14,000 nt of DNA from Symbiodinium natans (lineage: Eukaryota; Sar; Dinophyceae; Suessiales; Symbiodiniaceae): NCBI GenBank assembly GCA_905221605.1, contig CAJNDS010002323.1:458501-472500 (forward strand), written 5' to 3'. The notes under the pieces are model-generated. The model saw nothing but the letters and a program-made list of their open reading frames with translations. It ran no database searches and was not told where the DNA came from. Positions 1-8,533 of this stretch are shown here, in pieces. Numbering within the stretch: position 1 is the stretch's first letter; every line of letters begins with the position of its first letter. The position numbers and the translations under genes were made by a program.

Positions 1-2403
1 GACGATGAGCTTGTTCTCCCTCGCAGTTTCCACCCTCATTGGTGCCAAGCGAGGTTCACGATCATCTTGTCCAGGAGGGTCCCTACGTCCCATCCATGGC
101 AACGCCGGCAATGGTGCCTCTTCCACCACTACCCTTCGGTCCCAGTACAGGAGATACTCCACCCTTCCAAGGAACATGTTGTACACCTGGACGACCACCA
201 ACTCTTCCCAGTCCAACGTGTTCTCAGGCGTGGGGTCCACCACCGGAAACTCCTGCACATCCATGATGGTGACCAAATGCCTTCGGAATCCGTCCTCCGT
301 GACCATGTAGACCTCAGGCTCAGTCTCCCAGTCTTCCATGCTGTTGTACACCAACATTGGCACCACCTCATCCACGGTGTCATCCACGGGCAGAATCTCT
401 CTCCACTGTCCACGAAAAGCGTCAATCACCTCTTGCCCGCTGTGAACGTCCGCTTCCCATCGTTCGTACTCATCCTCTTGAAGCCTCACAAACCTGGTGA
501 TCAGTTCCATTCTTCGATTCACCGGCTGAAGTGGTAAGGCGTGAGGATTCGGTCCCGTGAACTTGTTCAAGCGAACCGAACTGCTGGGATCTCTCGGTTC
601 CTGATCTCTCGATCTAGACCTCTCCCTTGGATTCACCGTGAAGGTGGTATTGTTGGACATGACTGCTCCTGCTCTCGCTGGACCTGCAGGAACCGTAGAA
701 GCTGCCCCCCGTGGTGGCAGTTCTTGCAACGCTCGAGTCATCTCGGTCTCGTGGATGTACTCCTCCCGCGTGGCCTCAACCCAGCTCACGTAGAGATACT
801 TGGTGTCTCGCCTAGACTCCACATAGTACCCAAAGATTGCCGAAGTACCACCGGGGCCATTCCACACCATGGTGACCGTCGCCATGTAGATCAACCGATA
901 CCGAGGTGATCCAATCACCTGCTCGGTGACTCTCCTCTCCAGCACCGGCTCAGAATCCTCCGACAAGATGAGCTCCAAGCGATCCTTTTGCTTCCAGAAC
1001 TGATAGGCCAGATCCTCCTTCCTAGCAGCCTGGAACACTTGCCTTTCAGTCGGCAATGAGTCCATTCGCCAATTCACCGTGAACGGCTCAACCTCATGCC
1101 CTTCCAAGTACGCTGCCAGGACGTTGACGTCAGTAGTCATTCGCATTGGTCTCAACCGAACCTGCTGCTGCCCGTCACCACCAGACCCAGTAGCATGTTG
1201 AGGTACTTGGAAGCCACGTTGATCTCCCGAATCGCCAGTCGTCTCCTCATCCAGGACTTCCTCCGCTGTGACGAAGCCCAAATCATTCAGCACCTCCTGC
1301 TCCTCACTCTTCACTCGGTGAAAGTCCCTGATGGAGTATGCTGCCACCACTAGCCGATTGCCTTCCCACTCCTGGGTAGCGTGCCACTTCCTCGGAAGAA
1401 ACACAATTGGTTGTCTCCCACCACCATCGTCCACAAACTCCTTGATGTGGCCCAACTTCTCCTTCAGCTTCACTGGGGTTTCACCTTCGGGCACTCCTTC
1501 AACCCACAAACCTCCCTTTGTGAACTGAGAAATTGGCACCAGGTACGATGGCTGATACTTGGAATTGTGGGAATCCCGATGCATCACCGTCTTCGAGTTC
1601 TTGAAGATCACGAAGGAATTCCACCTGCTGTCCAAGTGAGCAGTGTGGTTCTCGATGAAGCGATTGATCACCCTGGTGACATACGGGAACTTCCGGGTGT
1701 TGGCTCGAAGACCACCAATGCCCCCCCGGATGAACGCCCCCGACGACCAGGCCTTCTCTTCCTCCATATCCTCACCTGGCCTTTCTTCGCACTTTCGAGG
1801 TGGAGGATCTCCTGGAAGTAGCTCGAACAGCTCCTCAACGATCTCCGACGTGATCTCCCACTCCTCGTACAAGACCTCGCGAGCAAACGCTTCAGCCTCC
1901 GAAACAGCATCGCCACCATGCTGCTCTACTTCTTTCAACTCGCCAGACACTGCACGGGCCATACGCGGTGGACCCTTTCCAGTCAGGCGACGTCGCACAG
2001 AACCGTCCCCTCCTCGGCACGGCTCATCCCCTTCATGGGGCGCTAAGGACTCGAAGACACCATCTCCAGGTTCGACTTCAGGAGGTCCCGGATCCACAAG
2101 GGCTGCCTTTGGCTTCACGTTCTTGGTATGCAAAAACGAGTCCTCTGCATACACCAGGTGGCCATCATCCACCGAGTTGCTCAAGCCCAGGTACACTCCC
2201 TCGACCCATCTAGGCTCAAACTCCCTTCGAACCGTTTTCCCTCCTGAGGCAAAAGGTCTCCGCTTCACCATCACCTTAGCTCCAAACGTCGTTGCCAGCT
2301 TTGACACCTGTGACAACGCTTTGGCCCTTTGTTGTGCCGCCACTGCTTCAGCTGCACATGGCCAGAACTTCAGGTCCAACCTCGCTGATGCCAAGGCTGT
2401 CCT
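1..2403 (-). CDS. Post-integrase polyprotein segment with TET/JBP-like 2OG-Fe(II) dioxygenase domain, partial
   Basis: All 801 codons from 2403 to the window edge are open. The first part completes the integrase region: RTALASARLDLKFWPCAAEA, then AKVMVKRRPF, FEPRWVEGVYLG and HTKNVKPKAA, the usual copia integrase C-terminal landmarks. A Glu-rich linker follows (about 2070-1740). The domain at about 1690-1321 has HRD at 1573-1581 (MHRDSHN), then YLVPISQF and GGLWV, a histidine 66 residues after the first (1381-1383, RKWHAT) and an arginine 9 residues later (1354-1356, GNRLVVAAY). This is the HxD...H...R iron and 2-oxoglutarate binding pattern. HRDxHN with GGxxW resembles TET/JBP more than prolyl hydroxylase, but this is judged by eye. 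The last 440 residues are unrecognised, with a YRLIYMATVTMVW block and an RS-rich stretch. Reverse transcriptase should follow off the edge. Confidence 0.85.
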
Positions 2404-2404
2404 A

Positions 2405-2492
2405 GCTCTTGATGGCTGCCTCAGCGCCACCATTTCCCTGAGGTATTCCGGGCACACTGGTAGTCACCCGAATCGCTTGACCATGCAGCCAT
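2405..2492 (-). pseudogene. Integrase core fragment with the catalytic glutamate
   Basis: Short bridging piece in a third frame. It reads QWLHGQAIRVTTSVPGIPQG then NGGAEAAIKS, the classic end of a retroviral-type integrase core. Its glutamate (codon 2420-2422) lies about 35 residues after the second aspartate (codon 2526-2528), giving the DD35E spacing, so all three catalytic acids are present although split between two frames. An extra base near 2490 (for example one G in a GG pair) or loss of two bases moves the frame here, and a second shift at about 2404, next to an in-frame TAG, moves it out again. Too short to be an independent gene. Confidence 0.8.
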
Positions 2493-5400
2493 TGCACCAA
2501 GCTTGTTGGTGAACTGTGCTGCCTTGTCCGAGTGGAAACGAAGAACAGGAAGGTTCAGGTTCCTGAGGTAGAGGACAATTCCCTGCACCACACTGGCCAC
2601 AGTGCTTCCCTTGATGTCGGCCAGTCCATGTGCAAACAAGAGATTGGCTGCCTTCGGCGCCTTCACATCCTCCGGAATTTCTCTTGGCCTAGTCCCAACC
2701 ACTATCTCCTTATCAGGGTCTTCAGCCTGCTCTGGATCAGGTACAGGACCATCATCAAGTAGATCCGGCTCGTAGTCATCCCAGTCGATCCCCTCCTCTT
2801 CGACCAAACCAACACCACCTCCTTCGTCTTCGGCAAACGGATCTGCTTCACCCTCAGGCATCTCCACCTCAGGGTCATCCGCAGTCTCCTCCAGCTCGTT
2901 GGTGATGTAGGACTCCGGCAGAGTGTACTTCGCGACCAGCATGTAGCGAAGATTGCGGTTTCGCTCTTGACGCCCCCTTCCATGTGGGTTTGCCCCCAAG
3001 GTGCGGAAGGGGCCAGCGATATCGATGTTCAGGACAAACAAACTCGGGTGGGATACTCGCCGGTGCTGATGTCCTGTCGCACCGTACGTGGTGCATTGCA
3101 AGCAGTCTCTTCGTGCCGGGTAGTGACCCGCTTTGACGTGGTCTCGCCACTGCTCCTGCGACATTGCTCTGAGGGTCGCAGGGTCCACGACAAAGTCACC
3201 CCGGGACACCGCCTCCAACACCACTCTCTTCAAGCCTGAGGCCAAACCACCATCTGAGACTTCTCTTCCCATTGGCTCCCCAGGTTGCACCCGCTTGTCC
3301 TTCATGACCTCCATGTTGTAGTTGGTGATGATCTCGGTGGGCCTCGTCACTGCCAATCCAAGTGCTCCTTGGTCACAAAGCACCCGGTCCATTGCAGTCG
3401 CCACCAAGAACCTTTCCCCCAACCTCACTTGCTGCTGCCCATAGCTGTACTCACCCCAGTTCAGGTTTCGCTCTGGTCCCGACCACACAAAACCAGTCTT
3501 CTCCTCAGGGTGCTTCGACGCTAGCCTCGCCAAGCAGTACAGCAACTTCACCTGGGCAGACTTCACGAAGACGGCCTCATCCTGAGCAGGCCCATGTGCC
3601 CCACCGGCCACAATGCATTTCAGCTTGCCCTTGACCGCAGCCCATAGCAAGGCCTGGTAGACATCCTGCTCAATGTTACCAGCCACCTTCAACACCATAC
3701 GTCCCTCCTGCTCCAAGACCTTCAGGAAGCCATCCTCGTTCTCATGGGCAGGAAGATGCAGGATCCACTCGGGCGCCTGCAAGAAGGACTTCTTGACTCG
3801 TCGAGGAAGTGGAAGAGCCTTCAGGTAGTCCCAGCCTTTTGCTAGGTTCAGCTCCACACACAGCCTTGTCCTCAAAGCCTCAGGTAGCTCCCCAAACACA
3901 GGCCCCATCAACGCCTTCCAGAGAGCATTCCTCGATCCTGAAGCCACGTAGTCGTCGAGATGCGTAGTCCACGGTGCAGTGTTAGCGCCCACCTTCAGGG
4001 CCTCCAACTTCATCTGCAAGGTTTGCACCTCATCCCGAAACTCTTGAAGCTTGGCGTTTTCCACCTGCTCAATGATCTTGTCCGCCTCTGCCATGGTGAG
4101 CTCCGGACATCCAGCCTTCACGCTGGTTCGCAGCACCCCAAGTGTTGGGTGCACAATCTTCAAGCCCTTTCGTCCCCAAGATATCTCGCAACCAGCACGA
4201 ACGAGGTCTCCCATGGGCAACAAAGGCTGAGTCGTTGTAGACGGTGTGAGTATAGATCCCGCTGGCGTCTGGTAGAGCTGAGTCCTCTCGTTGTTGGCCA
4301 GCACCACACTCACCTGGTTTGCATCCTGAAGCTCATGAGGATCTCGAGGTTGTCGAAGAATGTTCGTAGCCCCAGAGTCAATGAGCACCGTTGGCACATC
4401 CAGCTCTGCCTTGAACATCCGAGGATCTCCTCCACGAGGTCGCACCACCACGTCTTCAACCCTCAAGGCTCTCAACCGAAGCTCATCCAGCTGCCTCTGG
4501 ATCGATGCCAATCCTGGATGTCCACCTCCAGCTCCTTCTCCCACCAAAGACCTCAGAGCTTGCACTGCATCAGTCATTGCAGACTGGAGCTCAGGGTTGG
4601 GACTCGACGCTGAGGTTGTAGTGGACATCGGCGATGTCGGCTGTGGCTCAGGTTCCGACACCATGCTTCTAGCTGCAGGCTCCTCCTTCGCCCGGCTCTG
4701 TTGGCTGTGGCCTCCACCACCGCCCTTTCCACCAGTAGAACTCGAAGGTCTCGACGCCAAGGCCTTCGTTGGACAATCCGCCGCTATGTGTCCTTCACCT
4801 CCACATTCAAGGCACCGCCCACGCTTGGAGATCCCTTCGAAGGAGTGCTTGAAGCGACACGTTTTCCCTCGGCGACATCCTTCAGGACTTTTGGCGAACC
4901 ACGGACAGATCTTCTGCTCGCCGTCCTTCCCTTTTCCAAAGGCTTCTTTTCCTTTGCCCTTTCCTTTGTCTCGCTCTCTTTCCTTGCCCTTGCCCTTGTC
5001 CCGATCCTTGTCCTTGTCGCGGTCTGTAGCCCCATCCTCAACCTGCATAGGCTTGGCCTTGGGCTCTGCACCACGACTACTTCCCATCACCATCACACCT
5101 GCCAGCGTCTCCATCTCCGCCTTGAGATGCTGCTGGTACTGCATGACAGTGGCCAACGTAGGCGACGTGTCGACCATCAACGTGTTCTTGACCAGGGATG
5201 TCCTGAATGCAGCGTCTGCATTCTTCTGCAGCACGCCTGCCACGATCACCGACAGCCCTCTAGCCAAGATCATCGGATCTGGGCAAGTGACAGCGATACC
5301 TTGAGCTCGCTGCATCCATCTCTCCCACTGACGCAAGGCCCGCACTGCCTGCTCTGCATCTGCTGCCTTGGTAGTCTCCGTCAACGACTTCAGGAGGTGC

Positions 5401-5822
5401 AGCTTCTCCGACTCGCCCCCCGGGCAGTACTGAACATACAGCCGGTAGACGATCTTCACCGCACTGCGAGTGCACTGCCTCGCCACCAAGTCCCTCCGGA
5501 CTTCCGGTGCCAATGCTGCCAGCAACATCCCAGCAGCTCGGGCATTGACACGAGCGTACCGCCCGTCGTCCAAATCCATTCCAGAGGGCCCTTGCATAGC
5601 CAACCTCTGGTAGGGCGTACTTGCCACCCACTTCGCGTAGTGCAACGAGACCTCACTCTTGACGGCCTCCCACCAAGCACCACTTCCATCACTGAGGTCT
5701 CGCATCGGCCCGTCAATCAGCTCCATCCAGTCTTGAATGACGACCGGGCTATCCTCAGCGCCAGGAGGATCCAATGCCGGCAAGGCTGCAATCCCAGGCT
5801 TCACCTGCTCCGGCTGACCCAC
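2421..5822 (-). pseudogene. Main Gag-protease-integrase polyprotein segment (about 1,133 codons)
   Basis: Longest open piece. Residue numbers count from 5822, whose first codon is GTG, so it is an internal segment and not a true start. Gag core about 6-245, with VKPGIAALPAL, DWMELI and WW. K/D/R/E repeat linker about 265-300. CCCH finger C306-C316-C322-H326; CCHC knuckle C337-C340-H345-C350. Aspartic protease motif LIDSGAT with D482. A coiled coil lies near 570-610. A methyltransferase-like module spans about 680-830 (ILHL, then CIVAGGAHGP). Integrase N-terminal zinc site H895-H900-C907-C910; integrase catalytic D934 and D1099 (FHSD). An acidic insertion (about 975-1046) sits between the two aspartates. 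The frame goes wrong after NKLG near 2490 and reaches a spurious TGA at 2421. Role: particle formation, maturation and cDNA integration. Family assignment is firm; the methyltransferase-like call is tentative. Confidence 0.92.
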
Positions 5823-6480
5823 CTTATGTTCAGCTGTGCCTGCTGGAGCTGCTGGATACCTGCGGCCAGCATTCCAACCAGTCCCGGCTGATCTCCGATC
5901 CCTCCACCAAACGAGGAACCACCCACATTTCCAGCCCCAGAACCAGCCGACTGATTCGGGCCACGAGTTGCACTCCTTGGCAACTCCCCTGCACTTTGCG
6001 GTCCACCTCCATACGCTTGAGGACCTCCAGGTGCTTGAGGAGCTCCAGGAACTTGGCCAACTCCCGACACACCACCACTTCCAATCTGCTGGTGCCCTCC
6101 AGGTAGCTGAAAACCTTGTGGAACTTGAGGAACGCCAGGTAGGTGAGGACCATGTGGACCACGTGGACCTCCCGTAACGCCAGGTAGCTGAGGACCTTGT
6201 AGACCTCCCGAACCACCATGTAGCTGAGGCCCTTGTAGACCTCCCGAAACACCAGGTAGCTGAGGACCTTGTGGACCTCCCGAACCACCAGGAAGCTGAG
6301 GACCTTGTAGACCTCCCGAAACACCAGGTAGCTGAGGAGGACCTCCCAAACCACCAAGAAGCTGAGGCCCTTGTGAACCTCCCGAAACTCCATGTAGCTG
6401 AGGACCTTGAGGAACTTGAGGAACGCCAGCTCCAGAAAGACCACCTTGTGCTCGAGATGTCCCGTGAAGTGAGCTACCTC
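5801..6480 (-). pseudogene. Gag Gly/Pro/Gln-rich repeat segment
   Basis: Low-complexity continuation of Gag. Most of it is a 12-residue repeat of the type GPQLPGVSGGLQ, encoded by the 36-bp minisatellite listed separately, followed by a looser Gly/Gln/Ala tract (about 6110-5930). It ends with an amphipathic motif (MLAAGIQQLQQAQLNI, about 5870-5825). In dinoflagellate copia Gag such a Gln-rich helix precedes the conserved VKPG...LP...DW block, and that block is exactly what begins in the adjacent frame at about 5820. The frame therefore breaks near 5825 (one base lost or two gained) and this piece terminates at 5801. Probably a flexible linker; no catalytic residues are visible. Confidence 0.7.
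6165..6415 (-). repeat. 36-bp coding minisatellite in gag
   Basis: About six to seven tandem copies of a 36-bp unit, on the plus strand beginning AGCTGAGGACCTTGTAGA and continuing with CCTCCCGAAACACCAGGT. It encodes the 12-residue unit GPQLPGVSGGLQ with variants (PGG/HGG/PGV). One copy near 6330-6350 is shortened by a multiple of three. Unit length and the shortened copy both preserve the reading frame, so the array expanded under coding constraint. Confidence 0.85.
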
Positions 6481-6850
6481 CTATGAGGTACTCCGTGAAG
6501 TGGATCATCCCTTGGCACCTGAGGACCTCCTGGAACTCGACCAACTCCCTGCTCGGCCTCGCCCCCAGACTGTCTCCCAAAACCAGCATTCATCAGCTCT
6601 TGTACCTGTCGTCGCAAAGCCACCACCTCGGTCTGCACCTGGTCTCTGCGATCCCTCATGTACTGTCCCAGCTGACGTTGCACTTCAACCCGAATTTCTG
6701 ACGACCCCGTAGACCCTTGCGACGTTTGTTCTCCATGAAGTAGAGGTCCACGAGAAGGCCAACTGTTCATTCTCTCCACCGCCCTCTGGTCAAACAACGC
6801 GGAGTGACCCCCACCTTCCACGTGCTGGGTCATCACCTGGAGCTCTTCCG
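6474..6850 (-). pseudogene. Gag segment with coiled-coil-like helix
   Basis: Continuation of Gag in the next frame. It starts inside the C/G-rich junction near 6850 and reads PPEELQVMTQHVEGGGHSALF, then a WPSRGPLLHG block, then a charged, heptad-like helix (EVQRQLGQYMRDRRDQVQ and onward, about 6700-6600) likely to form a coiled coil. After about 6580 it becomes Gly/Pro/Gln-rich (GVGRVPGGPQVPRDDPLHG) and terminates at 6474. The same kind of sequence resumes in the neighbouring frame from about 6480, so this is a frame break, not a true C-terminus. A short near-duplication of CACTTCACGG flanks the break and may have contributed to it. No stand-alone start codon is needed: this is an internal piece of the polyprotein. 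Confidence 0.7.
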
Positions 6851-7588
6851 GCGGGGAGAAATTCCAAGGCGATTGCCTGCCGACTGCGGTGTTGCTGCTA
6901 CGGCTGCTGCTCTGCTGCTGTGGCTGCGGGGCGTTCCCGGGGCCTGATTGGGTGTTAGTCCTAAAGACCCTAACATCCTATCCCCTAAACCACCACCACC
7001 AGTCGTCGTCGCTCGCAGAAAGTCCGTCAGCCTTGTCATCCATCCATATGCGCCCGTTCCAGTCTGGACATACCTCATCTCCAGCCCAGTTGTACGCGAC
7101 GCAGCTGTCGGCGAACCAGCATTCGCAGTGCCTTCCATGGCGGTCTGCACCATCTGCACTGCACCAAATCTTTCGGCTGCCACTGCAGTCTCCAAGCCAC
7201 CATTGCTGGACTCCAAAACCCTATGTTGCTCCACCACTGGCCAGTTGTCGTTGACCTGCTCCATCTCCAGGCCACCAGTAACACCAGGGTCTCCACTGCC
7301 CAGCACACCACTATTTGTCTGCCCATCGGCAACAGCAGGTGTACTCAGGTCTCCACCCTGAACCGGTCCCACAACAACTGCACCAGTCCCAATTGCACCA
7401 GCACCATCTGTACCAGCACCAACTGCACCAGTACTATCTGTACCAGCACCAACTGTCAAAGATCCGTAGTTCGGCCCAGCTGTCTCACCAACCAGCGTAG
7501 GGGAACTCAACAATCCAGCGGTTGCGCCCAGGCCGCTTGGGCTCATAACCTCAAGAGCGCGGGGCTCTTGAGGTCCAGCAAACGACAT
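6833..7588 (-). pseudogene. Gag N-terminal segment of the retrotransposon
   Basis: First recognisable piece of the polyprotein. The first ATG in frame is at 7586-7588 (MSFAGPQEP...); the frame is open back to a stop at 7688, so a start upstream of this ATG cannot be excluded, but only non-ATG codons are available there. It opens with a Gly/Ala/Thr-rich stretch containing 10-residue GAGTDxTGAVG-type repeats (about 7380-7460). A better conserved block follows (TTGLEMRYVQTGTGAYGWMTRLTDFLR), which I associate with the N-terminus of dinoflagellate copia Gag proteins; that link is from memory, not a search. The frame ends at a TGA at 6833 just after a C-run; reading one frame over gives the continuous PPEELQVMTQH. 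This looks like loss of one C at about 6850-6855. Structural, particle-forming role inferred from position. Confidence 0.75.
7380..7460 (-). repeat. Short 30-bp in-frame repeats in gag N-terminus
   Basis: Repeated ACCAGCACCAACTGCACCAG and ATCTGTACCAGCACC blocks on the plus strand encode GAGTDxTGAVG-like decapeptides. The copies are imperfect and keep frame. Confidence 0.65.
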
Positions 7589-7979
7589 GGCAGCTTGGAG
7601 GCTTGTGCTTGTGCTTGGCTCTTGTCTCTGTGGCTCAGCTTGTACTCCTGGTACGAACACCGCTTCACCACCAGAGGCCACTTTTCCTCACACTGCAGCA
7701 CCGAAGTCCATCGGCCAGTCGAGCGGTCCTACCCTACCACAGAAAGGGCGACCACACAACACGCCACAACAACATGCGACCTGTTGCCTGCATGTCTGTG
7801 CTGCTTCTGCTTGTGTTCCGATGCCTACGGCATGTCCTGGAACCACAAAAGCCAAAGCCACGGGTGCGTCTCATTCCACACCTTTCATCATAGGGTTTAG
7901 GGCAACCCCTGTCCGGCCTCAACCATGGCTCTGGCGAGGCTCTTGTGCTTCGCAGTTGGCTGCCGAAGCTTCAATGGGA

Positions 7980-8018
7980 TTTAGGGTTTAGGGTTTAGGG
8001 GTTAGGAGTCTTTAGGGG
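7980..8018 (+). repeat. Telomere-like (TTTAGGG) block
   Basis: Three perfect TTTAGGG units followed by the degenerate units GTTAGG and TTTAGGGG. TTTAGGG is the plant-type telomere repeat also reported for dinoflagellates. A smaller block, TAGGGTTTAGGG, lies at 7891-7902. Confidence 0.9.
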
Positions 8019-8412
8019 TGGTTTGGGGGTTGATTTGGAATTTTTAAGGTGGGGGCGTTTTGGTTTTAAGGCTTGTAGGGTTTGCTCTTGTTGGGCCGTT
8101 GAGGGTCTCCAGGTTTAGAGTTCAGGGCTTTCGGTCGGCGTAGGACTCAGGGATGTTTAGGGCTCTAAAGCCGAAGGCCGCTGGGATGTTTAGGGTTGGA
8201 TGCATATCTCCCAGGATCCGACAGCTCTGCGGACGACACACAGGCTCAGGATCGCAAGAACCGCAGACTCGCAGAAAGACTCGGTGTTTTGTGTTTGTGT
8301 TGTTCTGGGTGTTGGGGTTTTGTGTTAGGGTTTAGGCTGACGGGGGTGCGAATCCTCTCAGTTAGGGACAGTCTTCAGGCTCGGGTGCAGGTTCCGATTC
8401 GTAAGCCCCAGC

Positions 8413-8472
8413 AGGGTTTAGGGTTGAGGGCTTAGGGTTTGTGGTTTAGGGCTTAGGGTTTAGGGTTTAGGG
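8413..8472 (+). repeat. Degenerate telomere-like (TTTAGGG) block
   Basis: A run of AGGGTTTAGGG, TTGAGGG, CTTAGGG, TTTGTGG, TTTAGGG, CTTAGGG, TTTAGGG and TTTAGGG words. It has the same orientation as the blocks at 7980 and 8769, with point changes typical of an old interstitial array. Confidence 0.9.
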
Positions 8473-8533
8473 TACGTTCTCCTTTATGTGTATCTAGTCA
8501 GGTCTATAAGCGATCCGAACCCAAGAGAGTGGA

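Larger units (their letters stand above)
1..7690 (-). mobile_element. Ty1/copia-like retrotransposon, 5' part, frame-broken, cut by the left window edge
   Basis: Minus-strand element reading right to left: Gag (7588-5088), CCCH plus CCHC zinc fingers (4907-4773), aspartic protease (about 4380), methyltransferase-like module (3785-3333), integrase (3140-2405), dioxygenase-like domain (about 1690-1321), then an unrecognised region running off position 1. Protease before integrase, with reverse transcriptase expected after integrase, is the Ty1/copia order. Five frame changes (near 6850, 6480, 5825, 2490 and 2404) interrupt what should be one polyprotein, yet the coding between breaks is long and clean, so the copy is young or the breaks are partly assembly indels. 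No LTR, target-site duplication or primer-binding site was seen; the right boundary is only the limit of recognisable coding, and frame stops begin at 7688. Reverse transcriptase and RNase H must lie beyond the left edge if present. Confidence 0.93.
7689..8533. other. Non-coding stretch upstream of the retrotransposon coding region
   Basis: No convincing gene. It should hold the 5' LTR and leader of the minus-strand element, but I could not find TG...CA ends, a tRNA-complementary primer site or a repeat partner. From 7891 rightward it is G/T-rich with scattered TTTAGGG words. Open frames here are short and have no recognisable protein character. Confidence 0.5.

Noticed and set aside
1643-2512. 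Long plus-strand ORFs over the retrotransposon (also 4360-5304 and 4701-5891)
   Set aside because: Antisense shadows of the minus-strand polyprotein, whose translations carry clear Gag, integrase and dioxygenase motifs.
6165-6415. CRISPR-like regular repeats
   Set aside because: Repeats are contiguous, lack unique spacers, encode an in-frame dodecapeptide and lie in a eukaryotic retrotransposon.
7734-7922. 62-codon minus-strand ORF upstream of gag
   Set aside because: Arg/Cys-rich, partly antisense to telomere-like repeat, no start context or family resemblance; more likely leader or LTR sequence of the element.
8338-8360. GGTGCGAATCC resembling a tRNA T-loop
   Set aside because: No matching acceptor, D or anticodon arms could be paired around it.
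7690-8530. 5' LTR and primer-binding site of the retrotransposon
   Set aside because: Expected here, but no tRNA-complementary site, TG...CA ends or matching repeat could be identified, and the other LTR is outside the window.
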